64,000 nucleotides of DNA from Telmatactis stephensoni (lineage: Eukaryota; Cnidaria; Anthozoa; Actiniaria; Isophelliidae). The notes below the pieces were generated by a model that worked only from the letters and a program-made list of their open reading frames with translations, was not told the DNA's origin and made no database searches. Below, piece after piece: positions 1 to 9,825 of this stretch. The stretch lies in contig JALIZF010001460.1 in assembly GCA_029948255.1 (NCBI GenBank), positions 124,001 to 188,000 on the forward strand, given 5' to 3'. The position numbers and the translations under genes were made by a program. How positions within the stretch are numbered: the stretch's first letter is position 1; each line of letters opens with the position of its first letter.

Positions 1-237
1 TGACTCTTTTCAACAGTGAAACCTCTTGTTTCAATATTTTTTAAAATTAAATCATCTGCACTTTTATCCGCTACTTAAGTGGAGTTTGCTCCTTGGATTA
101 TTAATATTTTTGAAGCACCAGTCCGCCATTTTCTTTTCATATCCCACAATTCAATGCGCAATACGGTTTTCAACCATAGCCTGCGTAGCGGCCCTCCAGG
201 GGATTGGGGAGGAGGGAAAGAAGGGGGAGGGGAGGGA

Positions 238-688
238 GGGCCTGCCGCCAAACCCTGGTTATTTGCCTATTCAATTATTTGGACGTAGAATGTGATTGGC
301 TGAAATATCTTAATCTGCCATATCATGCAACAAACGATGAAGCGATTTGTTTTTTCTACATGTCAACACCTATTGAACCGGAAACTATTAAAAAACTAGC
401 AACGAATTCATTGTTTATAAAATTTTCTTGTATACAATAAACATTTAGATTCTCAGGGACTTTTGACCAGTGGTGAAAAATTAATAGAATACTGAATAGG
501 TAAAAGCCGTTGAGTTTTTGAAATATATATTATTACATTTAATTGACTGGTACGTAACCTTTTATCATAAGCCGCTTCATTAGTTTCCTGTTGACTCTGA
601 TCGGTCAAACATGACATCAATATGCAACAGAGTACATTATACTGACAGTGGGCGTATCGGCAAATAACCGGGATTTGGCGGCAGGCCC
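238..688. mobile_element. MITE-like element with ~30-bp terminal inverted repeats
   Basis: The stretch 238-267 (beginning gggcctgccgcc) recurs in inverted orientation at 659-688 with about two mismatches over 30 bp. The interior of ~390 bp has no credible coding region. This is the layout of a non-autonomous DNA transposon. I could not define a target-site duplication because the left flank is a G-rich run. Confidence 0.6.
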
Positions 689-1049
689 AACCAAAACCGG
701 TTTTATAACCTGTTTGATACTATACGGGAGTGAATGGAGTAGTGAGTGCCTCGATCAGCACAATAGATTTTATTAAATCTTATCAGATAAATTGCGAACG
801 TATTTTGGGAAAACTTGCAGACATATTTCACACGGCACATGTATTCATCTATCCAAAATGTGTTCGTAAGAGTGAATGATAAGAGATGATAAGTAAGCTT
901 ATAGTAAAAGCTAAATTGACCTCAGGTCAACTAGCGTGGCCGTGATTATAAAGCTGCTGCATGTACTTCATACTGCTCAAGTTTGTTGATAAAGTAGTCG
1001 GTTCAGTAAATAATAGACATCACTGCGCTAGACCATACAAATGACTAAC

Positions 1050-1375
1050 CTTGTAAATTTACTCGAAAAAGAATACCCACTGAAACTAAAAAGCCACTGT
1101 CCATAGTTGACGCCGGCTTGTCCCTGCAGAGACAGAGATGGGTGCACTTCGCCAATAATTTTCAAAGAGAAGTCACTAAATAGGAGAACTTTGCCCTTCA
1201 GGTTAAAATAAGTTTTTCCGTCTATCGCAAAGAATCTACCACTGGAGCTGGACGTCTCTTCAGCCTGAAAGAATAGTGTATATATAAGTGTGCGCTAAAT
1301 GGGACCTTGTAATGATCGAAATTCAATACTTACTTGAAAGTTCTCCATATCAACATCACTATCAGCATCATTCAT
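1050..1375 (-). CDS. Unrecognised protein, first two coding exons of a partial gene
   Basis: Two exons join in phase on the minus strand. The first, 1375-1334, encodes MNDADSDVDMENFQ and ends at a perfect donor (CAA|GTAAGT). The second, 1264-1050, follows an acceptor with pyrimidine tract (ctttcag|GCT), stays open for 71 codons including FNLKGKVLLFSDFSLK, and ends at ACAAG|GTTAGT in phase 2. Conserved splice signals on both sides and a common frame argue for a real gene. I do not recognise the family; there is no signal peptide and the N-terminus is acidic. No further exon was identified between 1050 and the window edge, and the MITE at 238-688 occupies part of that space. The gene may continue beyond position 1 or be truncated. 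Confidence 0.45.
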
Positions 1376-1995
1376 TCTGATCTTACACTACTAAATATAC
1401 TAAACGCTGTCACTTGCAAGAGTCCGGTCCCCAATACTACATGTACTACCAAAACGAAACTGCAACCTCGTTACTCACTCGTTTACGGTGGAATGCGTTT
1501 TTCAAGCCGCACGCGTGATACCAGTAATTTGATACCAAAGTATATGCTTCATATTTTATCAACTGCCAAGGTTATTTCCGCCATTTGACACAAACCAGTT
1601 AGCGAAAATTCTTCGTCACCACTGGACAGATCGACCACCGAGAAATTTGAGAGTGACATGTCAAAAACCAGAGAAGATACAGCTCTGCAAAGTATCGAAA
1701 TTTTACAGTGAAATGTATGAGGGGGTGCAAAAGCCGAAGGCCGAGGCAGATAACACAAAACGAGGCCTTAATAATTCCACATATCCTACAAGAAAAGAAT
1801 TCAATATTATTTGTTTTTTTATTTTTTGAAAATAATTCTTACTCAGTTGTGCTTCCAGTCAGTGGCCAGACTGAGAATCGAACGTAACCACATTGATTTA
1901 AATAAATATTTTTAATTCAATCTCATTCAATAAATAATAAAACTAAAATACAAATGATTGTGCTTGCTTTATCTGACAACGGCATAAAAGCAGTT

Positions 1996-2164
1996 TTAAA
2001 AAAGCCAAGTTGCTCGCTGTTTTGCGGGAAATGCCAGCTTTTTCTCTCGTAAATACTGATCAAAGGTAAGTTTGCTCCACCTTATATCTTTCTTGGTGTT
2101 TAAGGAAGCTTTTTCGTCCAATTTCGTCGTCCCCAAGCTCAGCAAACCTTGCAGCCATTGCCAT
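1996..2164 (-). pseudogene. N-terminal fragment resembling Crypton/KIAA1958-like recombinase proteins
   Basis: From an ATG at 2164 (minus) one frame reads MAMAARFAELGDDEI. A second frame takes over within about 45 nt and reads LNTKKDIRWSKLTFDQYL before a stop at 1996. Put together the pieces look like the short conserved N-terminus (acidic DDEI, then NTKK, then a hydrophobic YL segment) common to DUF3504/Crypton-type tyrosine recombinase-like proteins abundant in cnidarian genomes. That family assignment is from memory of the pattern. The frame change and early stop mark it as a broken, 3'-truncated copy. The catalytic domain is absent. Confidence 0.3.
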
Positions 2165-2539
2165 TGTGTTGTTTTTGGCATGAGCCGCATAAATAGGCGT
2201 AACGTTATATCGCAAGCTAATTTCAATATTCGATAAAATTACGTCATAACTAGCTTGGAACCCGGTGAATCTTAGCCAATCAAAACTCTTGAATTATTTC
2301 CAGAAAAAAATATTATATCGTAACTGGCAGTATTCTTAATATTCTTCTTTAAATTATGTAATTCATCAGCTCGGGCTTGCAAATAATTGTTTTTAAATAT
2401 TTTAAATTTTATACACATATGAATAGGAAGATGTGATATTAAATAAAATCCCTCTAAGAGGACATGTGGTTACTGGTCAAATGATAGGTAAACAAACAAA
2501 GCAAATAAACAAATAAAACAAACCAAAATTGTAAATATC

Positions 2540-2696
2540 AAATATGGGATGGATATTAGGTATAGAATCAGGGTATGGATTGGGATATACATTTTAGTAG
2601 TTTTACAAAGGGTTTTAGATAGGTGTCCCCAATTAGTTATTGTAAAATAGCTAGAACGATGTGACACATAAATAAAGTCATTATTATTATTATTAA
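2540..2696 (+). repeat. Probable 3' end of a non-LTR retroposon with ATT tail
   Basis: An A/T-rich stretch ends with an AATAAA-like signal at ~2670 followed directly by (ATT)n. This is the usual 3' terminus of CR1/L2/RTE-like LINEs or their dependent SINEs. No coding part is attached, so the family cannot be named. Confidence 0.35.
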
Positions 2697-2954
2697 CAAG
2701 CGAGGGGGACGTAAGGGTTTGCAGTGATGGAGTTTTGCATTTTTTTCTTTGCGGTTATATTTAGTTTAACGGTTTTTTACTCCAGATTTTGTACGCGTTT
2801 GCGGTTTTTGACATTTTGCAATTTAAATCTCATATATTTTTTTGAATGTGCTAGCTAAAATTAAAAAAAGCTTGCCCTGCATAAGAGAGGACATATCGAT
2901 GAATGTATTATTTTAGGTTTATTTTATATAGATATATTTTGTTTATATTTCTTT

Positions 2955-4975
2955 TCATGTTCATTGTCTACAAGAGTCTACAGTATCTACAATGTCTACA
3001 AGTGTCTAAAAGAACCTACAAGTGCCTACAAATCTCTGCAGGTGTCTACAAGTGCCTACAAGAGTCTACAAGAGTCTACAAGTGCCTACAAATCTCTGCA
3101 AGTGTCTGCACTGAGTGCCTACAAGTCTCTACAGTGTCTAAAGTGTCTGCAGTGCCTACAGTGTCTACAGTGTCTACAAGTGCCTACAAGAGTCTACAAG
3201 AGTCTACAAGTGCCTACAAATCTCTGCAAGTGTCTACAAGTGCCTACAGTATCTACAGTGCCTACAGTGTCTACAGTGTCTACAGTGCCTACAGTGTCTA
3301 CAGTGTCTACAGTGTCTACAGTGTCTACAGTGTCTACAAGTGTCTACAGTGTCTACAGTGTCTACAGTGTCTACAGTGTCTACAGTGTCTACAGTATCTA
3401 CAGTGCCTACAGTGTCTACAGTGTCTACAGTGTCTACAGTGCCTACAGTGTCTACAGTGTCTACAGTGTCTACAGTGTCTACAAGTGTCTACAGTGTCTA
3501 CAGTGTCTACAGTATCTACAGTGTCTACAGTGTCTACAAGTGTCTACAGTGCCTACAAGTGTCTACAGTGCCTACAGTATCTACAGTGCCTACAGTGTCT
3601 ACAGTGTCTACAGTGTCTACAGTGTCTACAAGTGTCTACAGTGCCTACAAGTGTCTCGAAGTGTCTACAGTGCCTACAAGTGTTTGTAATAGTCTACAAG
3701 AGTCTGCAAGTGTCTACTAGAGTCTACAAGTGTCTACAAGAGTCTACAGTATCTACAGTGTCTACAGTGCCTTCAATGTGTACAAGTGTCTACAAGTGTC
3801 TACAAGTGTCTACATGTGTATACAGTATCTACAACAGTGTCTACAAGAGTCTACAGTATCTACAGTGTCTACAAGTGTCTACATGTGTATACAGTATCTA
3901 CAGTGTCTACAAGTGTCTACAAATGTATACAGTGTCTACAAGTGTCTACAAGTGTCTACAAATGTATACAGTGTCTACAAGTGTCTACAAATGTATACAG
4001 TGTCTACAAGTGTCTACAAGTACCTAGAAGTGTCTACAGTGTCTACAGTGTCTACAAGTGCCTACATATACAGTGGCTACAAGTGCCTACAAGTGTTTGC
4101 AAGAGTCTACAAGAGTCTACAAGAGTCTACAGTGGCCACAAGTGCCTACAGTGGCTACAAGTGCCTACAAGTGAAGTGTTTGCAAGAGTCTACAAGAGTC
4201 TGCAAGTGTCTACTAGAGTCTACAAGTGTCTACAAGAGTCTACAGTGCCTACAGTGCCTACAATGTCTACATGTGTATACAGTATCTACAACAGTGTCTA
4301 CAAGAGTCTACAGTATCTACAAGTGTCTACAAGTGTCTACATGTGTATACAGTGTCTACAAGTGGCTACAAGTGCCTACAGTGGCTACAAGTGTTTGCAA
4401 GTGCCTACAAGTGTTTGCAAGTGCCTACAAGTGTTTGCAAGAGTCTACAAGTGTTTGCAAGAGTCTACAAGTGTCTACAGTGGCTACAAGTGATCTACAA
4501 GTGATCTACAAGTGCCTACAAGTGCCTACAAGTGCCTACAGCGTCTACAGCGTCTACAGCGTCTACAGCGTCTACATGTGGCTACAAGGGCCTACAGGGG
4601 TCTACAGTGTCGAGAAGTAACTACAGGTGCCTACAGGGGTCTACAGTGTCGACAAGCACCTACAGGTGCCTACAGTGTCGACAAGTGCCTACAGGTGCCT
4701 TTCTATCTATCTTTCTATCCATCTTGTTATATGCCTTAGCAATACCTGTAAAAATGGGATCATGCGCTTATAGATCGATCGATCTACAAGTGGCTACAAG
4801 TGCCTACAGTGGCTACAAGTGCCTACAGTGGCTACATGTGTATACAGTATCTAAAGTGTCTACAAGAGTCTACAAGTGGTTGCAAGAGTCTGCATGTCTA
4901 CTAGAGTCTACAAGTGTCTAAAAGAATCTGCAGTATCTTCAGTGGCTACAAGTGCCCACAAGTGGCTACAAGTGC
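2955..4975. repeat. 9/10-bp minisatellite, TGTCTACAG / TGTCTACAAG
   Basis: About 2 kb of tandem units of two lengths, TGTCTACAG (9 bp) and TGTCTACAAG (10 bp), with variants TGCCTACAAG, AGTCTACAAG, TATCTACAG and TGTTTGCAAG. The 9-bp form dominates 3240-3660; 10-bp forms dominate both sides. The unit contains no stop codon in any frame, so long open frames (for example 2903-4027, 374 codons) run through it. The products are low-complexity STV/SVY/CLQ repeats and I regard them as non-coding. The array is interrupted by a retroposon tail at 4697-4790. Confidence 0.95.
4697..4790 (+). repeat. Retroposon 3'-tail copy 1 inside the minisatellite
   Basis: Contains the segment tgccttagcaatacctgtaa preceded by TCTA-type microsatellite and followed by a GATC-rich run. 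The same segment recurs at ~5010 and ~5253, so it is a dispersed element and not part of the satellite unit. Confidence 0.55.
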
Positions 4976-4978
4976 CCA

Positions 4979-5118
4979 TGTATCTATCTTTCTATGTATC
5001 TTGTTATATGCCTTAGCAATAACTGTAAAAATGGGATCATTCTAATAAAGCTTATCCATCCATCTATCGATCTATTTATCGATCTATCGCTCTATCTATC
5101 GATCTATCTATCATACTT
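4979..5118 (+). repeat. Retroposon 3'-tail copy 2 with TCTA/GATC microsatellite
   Basis: Shares the tgccttagcaata segment with copies 1 and 3, then AATAAAGCTTAT (polyadenylation-like AATAAA), then a long ATCT/ATCGATCT microsatellite. It lies at the end of the TGTCTACAAG array. Confidence 0.55.
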
Positions 5119-5242
5119 AAATAAACAGACAGTATTTATAAATTACCTTGAATTACTGGTATTTTGTCTTTTTGTATTCCTCCCAACGTTTTAGAAAGCC
5201 AAATTGTCTTCTACAAGGCCCGTAACTTCTTTAAAACTCCAA

Positions 5243-5299
5243 CTATCTATCTATCTATGCTTTAGCAATACCAGTAAATGGTCATGCCAATAAAGCTTA

Positions 5300-5330
<31 letters not shown>

Positions 5331-5331
5331 G
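5243..5331 (+). repeat. Retroposon 3'-tail copy 3 with ACT microsatellite
   Basis: Again TCTA repeats, then the gctttagcaatacc segment, then AATAAAGCTTAT followed by about ten ACT trinucleotides. Each copy ends in a different short tandem tail, which fits a LINE/SINE whose 3' end is a variable microsatellite. Confidence 0.55.
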
Positions 5332-5697
5332 CTACAGTATCTTCGGGGAGCTGTGTGTCTGGCCTACAAGTACTGTCTACAATGAGAAAACTAGGTCCAA
5401 AAGTGCACAAGTGCCTCGGTGTCTCCAGGTGCCTACACAGGGGATAGGCCTACATCCCCATGCACTACTTCAGCGTTTCATAAACACATAAAACAAATAT
5501 GTACTTTACATGTTTGATGTATTAATAGTCGACATAAATAAACATGGGAAGTGTTATTAAAGTAATCGCACATGTTCAGCCTTTAATATTAGTACAAGGA
5601 AAAGCAAGGGTTCTTTGAAAATGACGTCATTGTTGGATTGACCAATCACAGGGCTTGTTCGTAGAGTACGGGCTGACTCATATTTGACTCACCAGCC

Positions 5698-7338
5698 TCT
5701 AAACTGTTTGCTGGAATAAGCATCATTGCAGTAGGAGATATGTACCAATTACCACCAATAAAGAGAAAACCAGTATTTGAAAACTACAGCAATGATACAT
5801 ATAACCTGTGTCACCCCTGGCATCTATTCACAATGATAGAACTCATTGATATCATGAGACAAAAAGATGACCAGCCATTTGCTGAGATGTTAAACAGGTT
5901 TCGTAATGCTACCCAAACTGAGGAAGATATTACATGCATTCAATCAAGATCAATAGACCCAGCAGATGATAACTATCCATCAGATGCTATTCATATATTT
6001 GCTGAAAATAGGCCTGTCAATGAGCACAACAGTAATAAGCTAGATCAATTACCTGGACCTGTGTTTCAACTTAGAGCAACAGATCAGTATCCCTCTAATG
6101 TTTCTCAAAGTGACATTGACAAAGTTTTATCAAAAGGAAGATCTGAAACAGGTGGACTTGATTATGACATATTTGTCAAAGAAGGTGCTAAAATAATGCT
6201 TACAAACAATATTGACATAGCAGATAGACTAATCAATGGCCAAATAGGGACTATTATTTACATTAAATTTGATGATGATAAAGCTGGGAAAAATGTGATT
6301 GCAAAATGTTGCAATCCATTTGTTAGAGAAAATAATGTAGTACCTATTGAACCAAAACTAGCAAGAATTAAAATAAGACCAGGTAAACCATCATCACCAG
6401 AAATACAGAGAGTGCAATTTCCTGTCACATTAGCATATGCTGTAACAATACATAAAGTTCAGGGACTTTCATTGGAAAAGGTTGTAATTAGCTTTGAGTT
6501 ATTCAGAGAGAGATCTTTCAATAATGGACAAATTTATGTTGCCTTAAGCCGTTCAACTTCCTTAAATGGTATTTACATTTTAGGAGAGCTACAAAATAAA
6601 CATGTAAGAGCAGACCCTAGAGTACACAAAGAATATGAGCGGTTGAGAGAAACTTCACCATTGCAGCCACAAAATGTAATTTCAGAACATAACTTGTCAT
6701 TAACCATTTGTGCTCTTAATGTAAGGTCACTGCAAAAACACAGCATTGATGTCAAATATGACTCAAATATTTTCAGTGCTGATATGATGTGCTTTACAGA
6801 AACACAACTTCTCCCTAGTAGCAATGACAATGAAATAAACAATTATTTACATCCCTTCACACTATATAGGCAAGATCATGCCTCTGACAGATATTCCAGT
6901 CTAGCTATCTGTTCAAAAAACAACCTGGATATCAAAGAACATCACTACTTCCCTGAAATTAATGCACTCAAATTTGTTGTTGTCATTGATATGATACCAG
7001 TACATTTAACAATTCTTCTACTTTATCGTAAGCATGGTTCCAATATTTCACAGTACATAAACAGTATTAGATGTATTTTGAATAGCTATGAAATAGATAT
7101 CATTCTAGGTGACTTTAATATAAACTATTTCAATGATAATGAGATGCAGCCACTTAATGACCTCATGGGATTCTCAAACTATAAACAAACTGTTCAAAGT
7201 CCAACATTCATATCAACAGGAAGTTTACTAGACCATGTATATGTAAGAAATGAAATGCTCAGCATAACTGATACCTCTGTAGCTAGTGTATACTATTCTG
7301 ATCATGATGCTATTAAAATTGCATTAAATTTCAAATAA
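5698..7338 (+). CDS. Helentron (Helitron2-type) helicase-endonuclease fusion, 5'-truncated
   Basis: The open frame runs from ~5677; the recognisable protein starts near 5698 and an internal ATG lies at 5740. The first ~300 residues are the C-terminal half of a Pif1/RecD-like helicase: IIAVGDMYQLPP (motif III), VTIHKVQGLSLEKVVI (motif V) and YVALSRSTSLNGIYIL (motif VI). After residue ~315 an endonuclease/exonuclease/phosphatase (APE-like) domain follows, with NVRSL, FTETQ, GDFNIN, LDHVYV and SDHDA in the expected order. Helicase followed by this endonuclease is the signature of Helentrons, eukaryotic rolling-circle transposons. The Rep (HUH) domain and helicase motifs I-II are missing: an in-frame TGA lies at 5674 and nothing similar precedes it. 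The remaining frame is intact to its stop, so this is a 5'-truncated, probably non-autonomous copy that decayed little. Confidence 0.88.
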   Translation, partial: SKLFAGISIIAVGDMYQLPPIKRKPVFENYSNDTYNLCHPWHLFTMIELIDIMRQKDDQPFAEMLNRFRNATQTEEDITCIQSRSIDPADDNYPSDAIHIFAENRPVNEHNSNKLDQLPGPVFQLRATDQYPSNVSQSDIDKVLSKGRSETGGLDYDIFVKEGAKIMLTNNIDIADRLINGQIGTIIYIKFDDDKAGKNVIAKCCNPFVRENNVVPIEPKLARIKIRPGKPSSPEIQRVQFPVTLAYAVTIHKVQGLSLEKVVISFELFRERSFNNGQIYVALSRSTSLNGIYILGELQNKHVRADPRVHKEYERLRETSPLQPQNVISEHNLSLTICALNVRSLQKHSIDVKYDSNIFSADMMCFTETQLLPSSNDNEINNYLHPFTLYRQDHASDRYSSLAICSKNNLDIKEHHYFPEINALKFVVVIDMIPVHLTILLLYRKHGSNISQYINSIRCILNSYEIDIILGDFNINYFNDNEMQPLNDLMGFSNYKQTVQSPTFISTGSLLDHVYVRNEMLSITDTSVASVYYSDHDAIKIALNFK

Positions 7339-7497
7339 ATTTATTGTTAGTTTACCTGAACATATTTTTATCAAAATATCATCTTTAACAGATTTATACA
7401 CTTAACAGTACAGTATATGTCCTATTAGCCAACCATCTCATGAACACTTACTTAATTCATAAACATCTGGAAATTGAAGGTAACTATTGCTCACCTT

Positions 7498-7536
7498 TCC
7501 CACTATATGTGGGATCACTGACACCTTTATGGTGTC
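7498..7536 (+). other. Two adjacent short hairpins downstream of the Helentron ORF
   Basis: TCCCAC-tatat-GTGGGA (7498-7514) and GACACC-tttat-GGTGTC (7520-7536): two perfect 6-bp stems with 5-nt loops, 5 bp apart, 160 bp after the helicase-endonuclease stop. Helitron-type elements carry a hairpin near their 3' end, so these may mark the end region. A further inverted pair built on caaggactgcaga lies at ~7552 and ~7686. Confidence 0.35.
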
Positions 7537-7924
7537 TGCAACATCTTCAACCAAGGACTGCAGAGACATGAGACAGCTGGGGGGCTATTACAGCCACTTC
7601 ACCTTATGTATGTCCTAGTCAATGTTCTGTTTGAAAATACTTTTTTTGCTTTCAAATGCTATTCCTCCCATGTCTCAAATGTGTTCTGCAGTCCTTGTCA
7701 ACCTTCAGCACAAGGTAAGTAAAATGCCTTTTCAAGTAGTCAAATCAATCTATTTAAATTTTAATTTATCTATTTTAATTTTAATGTATAACTTATACTT
7801 CTTTTGCAGGCTGACTTATAAATGAACCTAATCTACATTCAAAATTAGCTACAATGTATATCCAAGAATTCTCTTCAAGTACAATAATTATTTATTGATA
7901 ATTTGACTACTGTCTAACATTATC

Positions 7925-8945
7925 TAGTATGGCAAACTAAGAGGCTGCCATTCAAGTACACTGAACAACCAAATTAACTCAGTAAAAGCCCACTTAAATA
8001 CTCAAACAATATCATATATAATAATCTACATGCCAATTGACCAATGAAGTGGCCATCAACTACTAACAATGGATAGCTTCATTTACCACAAGAGTACAAT
8101 TATTATTTAACCAGAAATCTACATGGCAAGCCAAGGAGATGACCATCAACTACAATCGATAACTATACATGAAGTGGCCATCAACTACTAACAATGGATA
8201 ACTTCATTTACCACAAGAGTACAATTATTATTTAACCAAAAATCTACATGGCAAGCCAAGGAGATGACCATCAACTACTATCGATAACTATACATTCAGA
8301 CTAAAAGTACATGGCAAACCAAGCAGATGACTATAAATAATCAACGACAATGGATTATTAGCTACATTGACTAAAAATACAATCATTCAAATAATGATAC
8401 TCTGCATGGCAAACCAATGAGGTGGCCTTAAACTACAATGGATATATAACTGTACTGATCTATAAATACAATAATTTATTTAACACACAACAATCTACAT
8501 GGAAAACCAAGGAGGTGACAATCATCTACAATGGATAACTTCATTTACCACAAGTACAATCATTCAAACAATAATCTGTATGGCAAACCAATTAGGTGGC
8601 TGTCAAATACAATGGGCAACTGTTTTGACCTACAAGAACAATAAATTATAAGTACCATTACCAATAGCAATCTATGTGGCAGACCAATGAGGTAGCCATC
8701 AACTACAATGGATATAGAACTGTATTGAGCCACAAATACAATTATTTAACCAATAATAATCTATATGGCTAACCAAGGACATCACCATCAACTACAATGG
8801 TTAACTACATTGACTACAAGTAGAATTATTCCACCAAATACTTATCTATGACAAATCAAGGATGTGATCATCAACTACAATAGATAACTACATTGACTAC
8901 AAGTGCAATCATTCAAACAAAAATAATCTACATGACAGACCCCAT
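7925..8945 (+). repeat. Degenerate tandem repeat, unit ~80-100 bp, about 12 units
   Basis: A motif of the type atggcaaaccaa-gaggtgacc followed by atcaactacaatggataact recurs near 7929, 8029, 8122, 8249, 8310, 8405, 8491, 8580, 8673, 8765, 8850 and 8930. Units are diverged and vary in length; 8030-8300 contains a nearly exact local duplication. It directly follows the Helentron fragment and may belong to it. No coding potential. 8946-9167 holds nothing I recognise. Confidence 0.7.
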
Positions 8946-9825
8946 TTCTAAAGCATTTTCTTTAAAAAAAGATGTGAGGCAACTATAAATGGTAGAAGAA
9001 CAAGCTAGAACAAGAAGAGTTCACCTATTAAATCAATAAACTAAAGTGGACTATATATATTTTATCGTGACAATCTTCGAATTCAATACATACTTTGACT
9101 ATAAGCCTTAAAGACATGAACGTTAAACTATTTGAGCAATATTTTGAACTTAACCTAGTAAGCTTAACTTAAGGACGTTCGCGGGAAAATGCAAATAAAT
9201 GAAAAATCGCTGCAATTTAGCATGTTGATAAATCATCATGAAACTCATCAAATAAGGCCAAAAAAGTTTGGGGTCACCGTTAAATTTCGAGAGCTACATC
9301 GCTGAGAAGTTGGCCAATTTTGCACTTTGCAGAGCCTTCTTCACGAAGCATAAAGCAAAGAGAACGAAAATTTGTTTTCCGTGAAAACATCACCGGACAC
9401 AGTAAAAAAGGTACAAGAATGCTTCTCCAACTATCCATCTGTTTTAAAAACGTTATTCAGATGCCGTATCAAAAAAGCAAGTTATTTTTTTAGGCAACAA
9501 CAAGTAATGGTCTCCAACAAAATTGTCGCATTCTTTCGAATTCGTGGATCAAAATTAGGCAGAAAATGTCGTTTTTCCATACGAAAAATAAATGTCGATT
9601 TTCTGAAAAACTAACAGAATGTTGATATTTAGTAGCTCTTCAAAATGAGAAAATAAAAAATGGGGGTCACCGTTAATTTTGAAGAGATATTCACCGTCAA
9701 AAACTGGATCCGTGATGACCGTGACAAGCAAAGTAGTTCCTAAATACAGGAATGCTCACACAAATATGCACAGTAAGGTGAGTGACGTATATACATCATT
9801 TGCACATATATATCATTTATCATCT

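Noticed and set aside
2903..4027. 374-codon open frame as a repeat protein
   Set aside because: It coincides with the 9/10-bp minisatellite, whose unit has no stop in any frame; all overlapping frames are equally open and low-complexity.
9372..9614. 80-codon open frame as a transposase remnant of the giant element
   Set aside because: No catalytic motif of any transposase family and no similarity I could recognise.
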